DNA of 38,349 nucleotides from Haloplasmataceae bacterium (lineage in GTDB: Bacteria; Bacillota_I; Bacilli_A; Haloplasmatales; Haloplasmataceae). The DNA lies in contig JARDZP010000019.1 of the NCBI GenBank assembly GCA_029240795.1, forward strand, positions 1-38,349, written 5' to 3'. Below, piece by piece: positions 9,757 through 18,083 of the stretch. The position numbers were made by a program, and so were the translations under genes. Position 1 is the first letter of the stretch; the number at the start of each line of letters is the position of its first letter. Under the pieces are notes generated by a model, which saw only the letters and a list, made by a program, of their open reading frames with translations, searched no databases and was not told the DNA's origin.

Positions 9757-9768
9757 TTTGACCACTCC

Positions 9769-10530
9769 CTAAATATTCGATAATAGATACTGGGGATTAT
9801 AATAATAAACAAAATCTTTCCCATCCATTAATTTATAACTTGCTTTAATTCTAATAGGGATAGTATATTTATTAAGAAAATTTTCTATTTCTAAACAAAC
9901 TTCAATACCCCAATTAGTTGTATCTATTAAATCCTTTTTAAAAATAACACAATATTGATCCGTTCTTAAGTCACACACTTCTCCCATACTGTTAACTTTA
10001 GATTTTATCAGACAACTTATTTGTGAAATTATTTTATTATACTCTCCTAAGTTTATGATTGTTTTCAATCGTTTCAAATTAGTGATTTCAATTAAGATTA
10101 CACTATATGTCATTTTATTACTTAATAATGAATCATAATTATTTTCAATAACGGTTTGATTAAATTTATAACAAATATTATTATTTTTATTACGTGATAA
10201 ATGATATAAATAAAATAAGTAGGTAACGATAATAATTGAAGAAAGAAATACCATATAATCTAAAATTAAAATAATACTAAAATCAATAAATTCTAAAAAC
10301 AATATAGAAATAAAGCCTATTACACCCACAACATAACACCATTTTAGGTATTTACTTACTTTGAACAAATGATTTATAATGCCTGTTATTAAAACAACAG
10401 AAAAGCATAATATAGAAATGATCAGATTTAATCTTAAATCATCATAAGTAAATAATCTAGTTAAAGTCAACACAATTAACACAAAAAAAAGGTTGATATT
10501 TTTAGAAAATAAGGTTATTAAAGAAATCAT
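9769..10530 (-). CDS. membrane protein with a highly degenerate GGDEF-like domain
   Basis: Of 253 residues, the first ~110 form about four membrane segments. The remainder aligns loosely with a GGDEF fold: YSVILIEITNLKRLKTIINL resembles the first half of the domain, and LRTDQYCVIF sits where the R-x-GGDEF hairpin should be. None of the catalytic Gly-Gly-Asp-Glu pattern survives and the C-terminal end is short, so it is probably not a cyclase. Together with the next gene it suggests a receptor or hetero-oligomer pair. Its start lies inside a 55-codon upstream gene (29-bp overlap). It ends in TAG. Confidence 0.7.
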   Translation of the reverse strand: MISLITLFSKNINLFFVLIVLTLTRLFTYDDLRLNLIISILCFSVVLITGIINHLFKVSKYLKWCYVVGVIGFISILFLEFIDFSIILILDYMVFLSSIIIVTYLFYLYHLSRNKNNNICYKFNQTVIENNYDSLLSNKMTYSVILIEITNLKRLKTIINLGEYNKIISQISCLIKSKVNSMGEVCDLRTDQYCVIFKKDLIDTTNWGIEVCLEIENFLNKYTIPIRIKASYKLMDGKDFVYYYNPQYLLSNI

Positions 10531-10669
10531 TAATAATCGCAGCGTAAGCGTATATAAGAATTTTGGAATTGTGATGATGTAAATTTTGGTTATCGATCAT
10601 GTACATTAAAAATAAACAAACTAACAATAAATATTGAATCACTATGATTACAAAAATATGATTAGACAT
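10502..10669 (-). CDS. small single-span membrane protein, first gene of the GGDEF-like operon
   Basis: This gene encodes 55 residues. The ATG at 10669 is preceded by an AGGGGG ribosome-binding site, and a TTGAAA-17-TATAAT promoter lies about 30 bp upstream. Residues 5-24 are a membrane span (IFVIIVIQYLLLVCLFLMYM), followed by a polar His/Asn-rich stretch and a second weakly hydrophobic stretch. The last 29 bases overlap the next gene in another frame, which suggests translational coupling. No family is recognised. The strong initiation signals make it more likely real than chance, though it could be a leader peptide controlling the downstream gene. Confidence 0.6.
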   Translation of the reverse strand: MSNHIFVIIVIQYLLLVCLFLMYMIDNQNLHHHNSKILIYAYAAIINDFFNNLIF

Positions 10670-10699
10670 TTGGACCCCCTATACAAATTTTATGTTTAA

Positions 10700-10728
10700 A
10701 TTATATATTTTTCGTCATAATATTTCAA
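10700..10728 (-). promoter_or_regulatory. promoter of the GGDEF-like membrane operon
   Basis: The minus strand shows -35 TTGAAA (10723-10728), a 17-bp spacer and -10 TATAAT (10700-10705), about 30 bp before the AGGGGG site of the 55-codon gene. A small inverted repeat, TCGAA (10745-10749) with TTCGA (10758-10762), lies just upstream and could be an operator. Confidence 0.75.
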
Positions 10729-10784
10729 TATTTGTCTAAATAAATCGAAATCTAAAATTCGACATTTTTTTTATTTGAACAAAA

Positions 10785-10811
10785 TAAAAAAGCGCTGATT
10801 ACTCAACGCTT
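10785..10811 (-). terminator. terminator of yceD-rpmF
   Basis: AAGCGTTGA pairs with TCAGCGCTT (one G-U) around a 4-base loop on the minus strand, followed by a T-run. The hairpin begins 5 bp past the rpmF stop. Confidence 0.9.
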
Positions 10812-10815
10812 TAGC

Positions 10816-11007
10816 TTATTTAGAAGCCTCTACTGCAACTGCAACTACTTCTTTACCTTTGTAATGTCCACATTCTGAACATACATGATGAGGTTTAATT
10901 AGCTCACCACAGTTAGAGCATTTTACCATACCAGGAACTTCTAATCTCATGTGACTTCTTCTTTCACGTTTAGCTTTTTTAGATGTACGTCTAAAAGGTA
11001 CTGCCAT
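10816..11007 (-). CDS. rpmF: 50S ribosomal protein L32
   Basis: This is a 63-residue, strongly basic protein beginning [11 protein letters not shown], with two CxxC knuckles (CSNCGE and CSECGH) that form the zinc ribbon of the C+ form of L32. Having four cysteines means it needs zinc; there is no zinc-free paralogue in this window. It follows yceD by 21 bp, the near-universal arrangement in bacteria. Confidence 0.97.
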   Translation of the reverse strand: MAVPFRRTSKKAKRERRSHMRLEVPGMVKCSNCGELIKPHHVCSECGHYKGKEVVAVAVEASK

Positions 11008-11028
11008 CTGTAAAACACCTCCTTATTA

Positions 11029-11535
11029 TTATTTCTTGAATAGGTCTTTCAACACAGCAAATCGAGGATCAATTTTTTCCTCTTGATTATCTTCATCAAC
11101 TATTTGCCAATTTTCACCTTTTCGCTGCAAGCGTTCATATGCATTCTCACTAACAACACGTAATGGAATATTTACAATAATGTTTTGCCAAATTATTTGT
11201 ATTAATTCAATAAATTGTCCTTTGACAATAATAACATCATCTTCAAAGTCACTTTCTTTTGCGTTTTCAGCAAACGAGAAAATTTCTTGTGTATCAATAA
11301 CCAATGGATAAATTACATCATCAAGGGTAAGCGCACAAGGTAAAACCAATTCACATTTGATATTTAAATCAAATATAACCGTTGTACCAGATAGTTGTCC
11401 TTTTCCTATAATCGTCACTGGAGATATTTTTCTTATTTCGTGATGTTGTGCTGCAATGGAAGAGAAATCTACTGTTTCATTAATCTCAAATGGTTCATTT
11501 CCATGCTTAATTAATTGATTTATAGAATATTTCAT
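11029..11535 (-). CDS. yceD: YceD family protein (DUF177), partner of L32
   Basis: The 168-residue acidic protein is of the DUF177 family, almost always encoded just before rpmF. In other bacteria it is linked to 23S rRNA or large-subunit maturation. It has the typical central segment with a Cys in CELVLPCALTLDD and a C-terminal end IDPRFAVLKDLF, which is the family signature. The start is taken as the ATG at 11535, preceded by AGAGGTG; the GTG nine bases earlier belongs to that site. A consensus promoter lies 27 bp upstream. Confidence 0.9.
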   Translation of the reverse strand: MKYSINQLIKHGNEPFEINETVDFSSIAAQHHEIRKISPVTIIGKGQLSGTTVIFDLNIKCELVLPCALTLDDVIYPLVIDTQEIFSFAENAKESDFEDDVIIVKGQFIELIQIIWQNIIVNIPLRVVSENAYERLQRKGENWQIVDEDNQEEKIDPRFAVLKDLFKK

Positions 11536-11561
11536 ATATATCACCTCTATGCAACATTAAA

Positions 11562-11590
11562 ATTATATATTTTTTAAGTGAAATTGTCAA
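11562..11590 (-). promoter_or_regulatory. consensus promoter of yceD-rpmF
   Basis: The minus strand has a perfect TTGACA (11585-11590), a 17-bp spacer and a perfect TATAAT (11562-11567). This is one of the strongest promoters visible in the window and fits a ribosomal-protein operon. Confidence 0.9.
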
Positions 11591-11824
11591 TACTTAATTG
11601 TTTTATTGACAGAATATACTTATAATTTATAAGAAATATTCATTTTTTTTATAATAATTTTTATTGTAAATATTAAAATATTTCACTTATGTAAAATTAA
11701 TCTGCAATTTCATATTTCTAGTGTAGTTTTAACACATTTTATATATTTTATTAGTAAACTTACGAATCTTGCATTTTATTATACCATAAATAAATTATAA
11801 TACAAATATTAACCATAAATTAAA

Positions 11825-11877
11825 CGCATCAATTTTATATGGGATGCAAATGAGAACCTAACTTTAATTCTGATGCG
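11825..11877. repeat. inverted repeat in the yceD-tmcAL intergenic region
   Basis: CGCATCA (11825-11831) and TGATGCG (11871-11877) can pair around a 39-base loop that also holds GGATGC. The 450-bp gap between the divergent yceD and tmcAL genes has no reading frame I can support. Apart from this repeat and the yceD promoter it holds AT-rich sequence and a possible minus-strand TATAAT near 11778. No known riboswitch is recognised. Confidence 0.4.
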
Positions 11878-11994
11878 CTTTACCTACATAAAAGGTACCA
11901 TCTTTACTTCTTATTCATCAGCAAATATTAAAAAAATGATAATAATATAACTATTTTAAATAAAACTTGATATAATTATAAATGGTGATAAATT

Positions 11995-13125
11995 TTGAAA
12001 ATAACAGGTATTATAGTTGAATATAACCCATTACATAATGGTCATCTTTATCATATAAGTGAAACAAAGAAAAGAGCACATTGTGATTTTTTGATAGCGG
12101 TGATGAGTGGTAATTTTGTAATGCGAGGTGAACCCGCATTATTAAATAAACAATTACGAGCAGAATTAGCTCTAAAAAGTGGAATTGATTTAGTTGTTGA
12201 GTTGCCCTATCCATTTTCAGTTGCAAGTGCCGATTTATTTGCATACGGCGCAATCAGTATTTTAAATAACTTAAATGTGGATGATATTTATTTTGGTAGT
12301 GAAACTGATGATGTTCAAGCATTAACTCTAATCGCAGAAACGCTCGATACAGAGCGTTTTAATGCAGAGATTAAGATTTACCTTAATCAAGGCTTAAGTT
12401 ATCCCAAAGCCTGCGAAAATGTGTTAAAATCACTTCATAATAGTAATTATCAATTTAACGCAAATGATATTTTAGCAATTCAGTATATTCGTAGTATTTT
12501 AAAAATAAATAATCAGATTAAATATTATTCAATCAAACGTATTCACAACGATTATAATGATCAAACTTTTAGTCATGATCGGATTGCGAGTGCTACAAGC
12601 ATAAGAAATGCTTTGGATAATAATATAACAATTGATCAATATGTTCCCTCTTATACAAGTGATATTCTAAAAACAAATAAACTTGTTCATTGGGATGATT
12701 TTTATCCTTATCTTAAATATCAAATCAATGTAAACCAAAATAATTTACATCTTATTCATGATGTAAATGAAGGAATTGAACATGCGATTTTAAATAATAT
12801 TAATCAATATGATGATTTTAATACTTTTGTTGCTTCTCTAGTATCAAAACGTTATACTACTTCAAAAATAAAACGTATTTTAACTCATATACTAAATAAT
12901 GTAACAAAAGCTGAAGTTAATTTAACAGGTCCACAATATATTCGTATTTTAGGTATTAATAAAAGTAAATCGTATGTTCTTAAAGAAATACATAGTAATA
13001 TTCCAATAATTACTAATATTAATAAAAATAATTATGATTTAATCCAATTAGATGAAAGAATAAGTCAAACATATCATTTTATTGATCAGCATAAACTTAG
13101 AAAGATTCCCATTTTTTACGAATAA
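11995..13125 (+). CDS. tmcAL: tRNA(Met) cytidine acetate ligase TmcAL (YlbM)
   Basis: TmcAL activates acetate with ATP and acetylates the wobble cytidine 34 of elongator tRNA-Met, which secures correct AUG decoding. The 376-residue product opens with GIIVEYNPLHNGHLYH, the nucleotidyltransferase HxGH-type motif of the family. It continues with MSGNFVMRGEPALLNKQLRA, another family block. The start is a TTG at 11995 preceded by GGTGAT; it gives the expected N-terminus and no ATG is available. It is transcribed away from yceD-rpmF. Confidence 0.93.
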   Translation: MKITGIIVEYNPLHNGHLYHISETKKRAHCDFLIAVMSGNFVMRGEPALLNKQLRAELALKSGIDLVVELPYPFSVASADLFAYGAISILNNLNVDDIYFGSETDDVQALTLIAETLDTERFNAEIKIYLNQGLSYPKACENVLKSLHNSNYQFNANDILAIQYIRSILKINNQIKYYSIKRIHNDYNDQTFSHDRIASATSIRNALDNNITIDQYVPSYTSDILKTNKLVHWDDFYPYLKYQINVNQNNLHLIHDVNEGIEHAILNNINQYDDFNTFVASLVSKRYTTSKIKRILTHILNNVTKAEVNLTGPQYIRILGINKSKSYVLKEIHSNIPIITNINKNNYDLIQLDERISQTYHFIDQHKLRKIPIFYE

Positions 13126-13201
13126 TCTTTATCATATCCGTTTATTTTTAAATAAATAGGTGCTAAAATAGTAATGAATTAAGTAGTGAAAGGATGATAT
13201 C

Positions 13202-14215
13202 GTGGTTTCGAAAGAAGAATTACGAGCTCGCTTAGAAACTATCATTGACCCCACTTGTAACAAAACTTTAAAGGAAACAGGCGGATTAAAACATGTTGGT
13301 ATTGATGATGAAGTTGGTCGAGCTGTACTAGTAATCGCACTAGAGAAGAAAGACAACGATGAAGTGAAACAATTTAAAATTAATTTAACTAAATTAATTA
13401 AGTTAGATTTAGGATTTTCAGGATTAAAATTAGAAATTGAAGAATTGAATCCAAAAGAAAAAGGTACAGTTTTAGATAAAGAAAAACAAATTAGATACAT
13501 CGGTATTGCTTCTGGTAAGGGTGGAGTTGGTAAATCTACTGTAGCCGCAAATATCGCTGTTACATTAGCTAAACTAGGTCATAAAGTCGGAATTATCGAT
13601 GCCGACATCTATGGACCATCCATTCCTAATGTTATGGGGATAGAAGTAAAATTACCAAAAGGTACAAAAGATGAAAAAGTATTGCCTTATGCAAAATATA
13701 ATGTAGAAGTTATTTCGACTGCTTTCTTTGTGGAAGATAATGCACCACTTATGTGGCGTGGACCCATGTTAAATAGAATGTTGTCACACTTCTTTTATGA
13801 TGTGAAATGGAACGACAAAATTGAGTTTATTATAGTTGACCTACCTCCAGGAACAGGGGACGTAGCACTTGATATTCAAGCACTAATTCCTCAATGTGAA
13901 ATGATTGTAGTTACAACTCCACACCCGACAGCAAGTAATATCGCTGTTAAAGCTGGGTATGGAGCTAAAAAATTAAATCATGAAATTATTGGTGTTATTG
14001 AAAATATGTCTTATTTTATTAACCCAGTAAATGGTCAAAAGGAAAATATCTTTGGTACGGGTGGTGGCGAAGAAGTAGCTAGTAAACTTGGCGTTCCTCT
14101 TTTAGGTCAATTACCCATCGGTCAACCTAAAAGTGGACATCAATCTATTTATTCCTTAGAAGAACCCATCGGACATGAATATTTAAAAATTGTGAATCAA
14201 TTAATAAAGAAATAA
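13202..14215 (+). CDS. mrp: Mrp/ApbC-family P-loop ATPase (SalA-like)
   Basis: The 337-residue protein has an N-terminal MIP18-type domain (about 1-85, with DPTCNKTL) and a Mrp ATPase domain. That domain contains the deviant Walker A GKGGVGKST, the switch DADIYGPSIPN and Walker B-like IIVDLPPGTGD. Mrp proteins bind and deliver Fe-S clusters; some Gram-positive members (SalA) act in regulation. The usual C-terminal CxxC of cluster carriers is absent: the IENMSYF segment continues INPVNG, with Asn at both Cys positions. The start is GTG with AAAGGATG upstream. A hairpin terminator follows. Confidence 0.9.
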   Translation: MVSKEELRARLETIIDPTCNKTLKETGGLKHVGIDDEVGRAVLVIALEKKDNDEVKQFKINLTKLIKLDLGFSGLKLEIEELNPKEKGTVLDKEKQIRYIGIASGKGGVGKSTVAANIAVTLAKLGHKVGIIDADIYGPSIPNVMGIEVKLPKGTKDEKVLPYAKYNVEVISTAFFVEDNAPLMWRGPMLNRMLSHFFYDVKWNDKIEFIIVDLPPGTGDVALDIQALIPQCEMIVVTTPHPTASNIAVKAGYGAKKLNHEIIGVIENMSYFINPVNGQKENIFGTGGGEEVASKLGVPLLGQLPIGQPKSGHQSIYSLEEPIGHEYLKIVNQLIKK

Positions 14216-14244
14216 TCATATTTAAATATACATATTAAATATAA

Positions 14245-14274
14245 AAATAGGTATCTTAATAAAGGTACCTATTT
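14245..14274 (+). terminator. terminator after mrp
   Basis: AAATAGGTA pairs with TACCTATTT, with an inner CTT/AAG pairing, 30 bp after the mrp stop. The T-run is weak (TATTATT), so read-through into the following gene is possible. Confidence 0.6.
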
Positions 14275-14294
14275 ATTATTTAAGGAGAGAAGAT

Positions 14295-15644
14295 ATGTTG
14301 TTAATATTAATTATATTTATGATTTATTCAATCAATTTCTTCTTTGCGATCAATTTAATATTTAGAAGAAATTATAATTTATTAAATATGTCATATGTAT
14401 TAATAGCTTGTATCCTGTTCCCCTTTTTGACTCCATTAATATTCTTAATTACCGCAAACGACGATGGAATACGGAAAATATTAAATAAAAAACATGGGAA
14501 AGATCTTGAATTAATTAAAGATATAAATGATACTTCATTTTATAAAAAAAATCAGATTGATATGTTTACTAATGGTAAAATCTTTTTCGATGATTTGTTT
14601 AAAGAAATTGAAAACGCAAAAGACTTTATTCACCTCAATTTCTTTATTTTTAATACCAATAACATTGGGAAAAAACTCATTAAATTATTAGAAACAAAAT
14701 TAAAACAAAATGTTGAAGTAAAAGTCTTATATGATCGTCTGGGTTCATTAGGATTAAAGAAAAAGGACTTTAATGAATATAAAAAATTAGGAGGTGAATT
14801 ATATCAATTTACTCCTCTGTATTATAAACCTTTTTTCTTAAATATCAATTACAGAAATCACCGTAAAATTGTGATAATCGATAATAAAGTAAGTTACATT
14901 GGTGGTTTTAACGTAAGTGATGAATATTTAAGTCGTGATGAAAAAATGGGCTTATGGGTTGATTGTAATTTAAAAATAATTGGTGATGCGACAAACGAAA
15001 TAAACAAGCGGTTTTTATGTGATTTTTGTTATGCAGCACAAAGAAAAATCGCTGTGAATAAATATTTAACTAAAGAAGCGTTTAGTGGTAATAAAAAATT
15101 AAATATCATCTCAAGTGGTGCAGATATTAACAAAATAAATACCATTGAAAGTCAGTTTATCAAGTTAGTTTACAACGCCAAAGATTATATCTATTTTCAA
15201 ACCCCTTATTTTGTTTTAAGTGATGCATTTATGCATGCTTTAAAAGATGCTTCACAACGAAATGTTAAAATTAAAATAATGATTCCTAGTAGAAAAGATC
15301 ATATTTTCGTGAAATCTGCAAATAAAGCTTATACGGGTTCCTTAATAGATCAAAATACAGAAGTTTATTTCTTCCCCAAAGATGGTTTTTTACATTCAAA
15401 AGTTTTTATCTGCGACGATTTTGTAGCTTCGATTGGTACATGTAATTTTGACATACGAAGTTTTAAATATAGTTTAGAAATTAATCCTTTTGTCTATGAT
15501 CAAGAAATTACCCTAAAGGCTAAAGACATGTTTTTAAGACATTTAGAATACTGTTCACAATATACACTTGAAATGTATCAAAATCGGAGTATTTTTACAC
15601 GAATTAAGGAAGACATGTCTAAATTATTTTCTACATTATTATAA
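14295..15644 (+). CDS. cls: cardiolipin synthase-like phospholipase D family protein
   Basis: Cardiolipin synthases join two phosphatidylglycerol molecules at the membrane. The 449-residue product begins with two hydrophobic segments (about residues 1-20 and 32-53). Two PLD (HKD) motifs follow: NHRKIVIIDNKVSYIGGFN near residue 190 and HSKVFICDDFVASIGTCNFD near residue 362, spaced as in bacterial Cls. GGAGAG precedes the ATG. The stop codon is immediately followed by, and partly inside, a convergent terminator. Confidence 0.92.
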   Translation: MLLILIIFMIYSINFFFAINLIFRRNYNLLNMSYVLIACILFPFLTPLIFLITANDDGIRKILNKKHGKDLELIKDINDTSFYKKNQIDMFTNGKIFFDDLFKEIENAKDFIHLNFFIFNTNNIGKKLIKLLETKLKQNVEVKVLYDRLGSLGLKKKDFNEYKKLGGELYQFTPLYYKPFFLNINYRNHRKIVIIDNKVSYIGGFNVSDEYLSRDEKMGLWVDCNLKIIGDATNEINKRFLCDFCYAAQRKIAVNKYLTKEAFSGNKKLNIISSGADINKINTIESQFIKLVYNAKDYIYFQTPYFVLSDAFMHALKDASQRNVKIKIMIPSRKDHIFVKSANKAYTGSLIDQNTEVYFFPKDGFLHSKVFICDDFVASIGTCNFDIRSFKYSLEINPFVYDQEITLKAKDMFLRHLEYCSQYTLEMYQNRSIFTRIKEDMSKLFSTLL

Positions 15645-15674
15645 AGGACTGTAAAATAAAATTTACAGTCCTTT
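15643..15674. terminator. bidirectional terminator between convergent genes
   Basis: A perfect 13-bp stem (AAAGGACTGTAAA with TTTACAGTCCTTT) and a 6-base loop overlap the stop codons of both flanking convergent genes. A- and T-rich ends on both sides let it work in both directions. Confidence 0.88.
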
Positions 15675-16899
15675 ATAAATCATTTTCGATTTTACTTAAT
15701 TGAAATTCTATTTTAGAAGCTGCATATTTTGCGTTTTCTCTTGCTTCAAATTCATCTTCACCAGTCGCGATCACGAATGCATATCGATTCCCCATTGAAA
15801 TAGGGGGAGTTAAGATACTACCTTTTTTCGGTTTGATAAAGACATATTTTACACCTTTACAGTTTTGTGCTCTATTCCTTCCGTTAACACGCTCTAATAT
15901 TCCTGATTCATTAACAATAATATATTGCGCAAATGTATTTATTTTAAATTTAGGTTTAATGTTTACTTCTTCGTTAAGCGCTAATTTAAGCGTTTCTTCA
16001 ACCAAACTTATTCCTAATCCTGTTTCAAGGAAAGTATTCATTCCCGCTCCTGATATTCTTGGATTTATTTCAATTAATTTCCAGTTATCCTTAACATAAC
16101 GCATTTCTAAGTGACTTGGTCCATTTTTTAATCCATGACAATTAATGATGTCATCTACAGCATCATATAATTTATTGTAAAATGCATCAGTTGGATTAAT
16201 TAATAAATTATAACCAGTAATAATAAAATGACCATTAGTATAGACAATTTCTTGTTCAACAATTGCTACTATATGAACAATATTATTAATAACAAGTGTT
16301 TCAACAATATATTGTGGACCATCAAGAAACTCTTCAACAATAATGGTGGCATCATCGTATGTATCCATTAATTTTTTAGAATATTCTAAATAATCGCTAA
16401 AGTTTTTTATTAAATAAACATCTTTTGAACCTTGGGATTGTGGATATTTTAAGATTGCTGGTAATAAATCATTAATTTGATTTTTAGATATCGAATCTTT
16501 TGAATTTATTGTGATAAATTTTGGAATATAATTTGTGTCTTTTAAGGCTATTCTTGATTTGAACTTATCTTGCATTGTAGTAATCGCATTTGTAGTAAAA
16601 TGATTTAAGCCTAATTTTTCTGCTAATATACTAGCTGTTTCACAATGTGGATCAATAAAACTTACAATAGCGCAAATCTCATATGACTTACTTTGTAGTT
16701 CTTTTATTTTTTTTACCATTTTACTAATATCTAATTTACAATATAACATACAATCTACTTCTTCATAGTCAAAACGTTGATTGATTTGTTTATTTAAATC
16801 AGTTATTACTACGGTATAATAGCCTAATTTTTTGGCAGCTTTTATTGCATCCCTGCTTGATCCTGATTTATGAGTTCCTATAAAGACTATTGCTTTCAC
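15673..16899 (-). CDS. ATP-grasp ligase (L-amino-acid-ligase-like)
   Basis: The 408-residue protein has an N-terminal pre-ATP-grasp domain (IVFIGTHKSG), a central ATP-grasp domain with ILKYPQSQGSKDV and VEEFLDGPQYIVE, and the metal-binding end IEINPRISGAGM (about residues 275-286). A C-terminal domain resembles the one found in dipeptide (L-amino-acid) ligases. The family joins a carboxylate to an amine through an acyl-phosphate. It starts two bases after the other ATP-grasp gene ends, so both enzymes are probably made together and act in sequence or on the same product. The substrate cannot be read from sequence. Confidence 0.8.
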   Translation of the reverse strand: MKAIVFIGTHKSGSSRDAIKAAKKLGYYTVVITDLNKQINQRFDYEEVDCMLYCKLDISKMVKKIKELQSKSYEICAIVSFIDPHCETASILAEKLGLNHFTTNAITTMQDKFKSRIALKDTNYIPKFITINSKDSISKNQINDLLPAILKYPQSQGSKDVYLIKNFSDYLEYSKKLMDTYDDATIIVEEFLDGPQYIVETLVINNIVHIVAIVEQEIVYTNGHFIITGYNLLINPTDAFYNKLYDAVDDIINCHGLKNGPSHLEMRYVKDNWKLIEINPRISGAGMNTFLETGLGISLVEETLKLALNEEVNIKPKFKINTFAQYIIVNESGILERVNGRNRAQNCKGVKYVFIKPKKGSILTPPISMGNRYAFVIATGEDEFEARENAKYAASKIEFQLSKIENDL

Positions 16900-16901
16900 T
16901 G

Positions 16902-17951
16902 CTAATCCTCCTTTTCCTTATTCTTCTTTGCTAAAAATATAGCGTATTTAATTTGATTTTTCACTACATCTAACTCCAAATCAAAAGTAGGTGGGCATCC
17001 AGGAAGATCATTAACTTCAATAATCCATAATTTTTCATTATCATTGATTCCAATATCGATTCCTAGTTCACTTATTGCTCCTTTTTTATTTTGTTTTTGA
17101 TAATTTTCCAAATAATATGCGATTTTAAATGATAATGTTTCTATTTGTTTCAACAATTCTAAATATTTACTGCCAAATTCTTGACTTAAGAAAATATCAA
17201 CTTTATTTGTTGTACCGCCACAATTTAGATTAGCAATTATACTATCATGATGTGCTATTTCCGGAAATATTGATGTTACAACCCAGTTATTTTCACCATT
17301 TTTTTGAATGTGAGATCGTAATATATATGAGTTGCCAGATTTCGTTTTACTTTCTATATATGGTTGTATATGATGTGATTGTTCATTTAATTTTTCAATC
17401 ATTATATTTTTAAATTCATAATGTGTTAATACATAATTGATTGGTCGAGATATTATTTTATATCGATCACTTAATTTTTCGATATATACAACTCCGATAC
17501 CTCGATGTCCATGATTAGTTTTTAACACAACTTTTTGATATTTATTTAAAAAATCATTTAATTCTGCATATGTATTTAACATAATAGACGGTATTAAATA
17601 ACTTTTTAATTCTTCATTTTCTCTTAAACTATTATATATAGTCATTTTATCCCCGATAGAGTGTGATGTAAATGGAATTTCTTTTCTTAGTTTTTTAATG
17701 ATTGCTTTAGAATTTACAAACTTCATCGATAGTCCTGTTTTATATATAACATCTGGAAATCTATCTTGCACCTTTTCCCATTTGCCTTCGATATACTTAT
17801 ATCCATTTATTATTCTATTTTCAAAATCAACTGATTTAGGTGTAAAATAAAGTAATTCAGCACCTTCAATTTTTGCCGTAGCTGCATAAGCATATGACTT
17901 TTTAATAGTATTAGGATTCTTACGATGATGTAACATGCCAATTAAGATCAT
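16902..17951 (-). CDS. YheC/YheD-family ATP-grasp protein
   Basis: The 349-residue protein matches the YheC/D family, known from spore-associated proteins of Bacillus but also found in non-sporulating bacteria. It has an N-terminal domain beginning ILIGMLHHRKNP, a phosphate-binding loop VVLKTNHGHRGIGVVYI and the metal-binding end WIIEVNDLPGCPPTFD. These glutathione-synthetase-like folds form amide bonds; the partners of this one are unknown. It ends in TAG, 2 bp before the next ATP-grasp gene. GAAGGG precedes the ATG. No spore genes are in the window, so a spore role should not be assumed. Confidence 0.8.
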   Translation of the reverse strand: MILIGMLHHRKNPNTIKKSYAYAATAKIEGAELLYFTPKSVDFENRIINGYKYIEGKWEKVQDRFPDVIYKTGLSMKFVNSKAIIKKLRKEIPFTSHSIGDKMTIYNSLRENEELKSYLIPSIMLNTYAELNDFLNKYQKVVLKTNHGHRGIGVVYIEKLSDRYKIISRPINYVLTHYEFKNIMIEKLNEQSHHIQPYIESKTKSGNSYILRSHIQKNGENNWVVTSIFPEIAHHDSIIANLNCGGTTNKVDIFLSQEFGSKYLELLKQIETLSFKIAYYLENYQKQNKKGAISELGIDIGINDNEKLWIIEVNDLPGCPPTFDLELDVVKNQIKYAIFLAKKNKEKED

Positions 17952-18054
17952 AATAACCCTTCTTTAATTTGTGATTAATTTTCAAATTGAAAATCTAATA
18001 AATTATATGATTTAAAATCAAGATTGCGATGGTTAATATCACAAATATATTTTA

Positions 18055-18083
18055 AAAAAGTGGAATGATGATAACATCATCCC
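18055..18083 (-). terminator. attenuator or terminator after capA
   Basis: GGGATGATG pairs with CATCATTCC on the minus strand, followed by ACTTTTTT, directly after the capA stop codon. It would separate capA from the two ligase genes or tune their ratio. Confidence 0.65.

Noticed and set aside
11825-11877. Known riboswitch upstream of tmcAL
   Set aside because: No conserved core of the TPP, SAM, purine, preQ1, THF, ZTP, fluoride or cyclic-di-GMP classes could be matched.
16902-17951. Evidence for sporulation from a YheC/D protein
   Set aside because: The family also occurs in non-spore-formers and no spore gene is present in the window.
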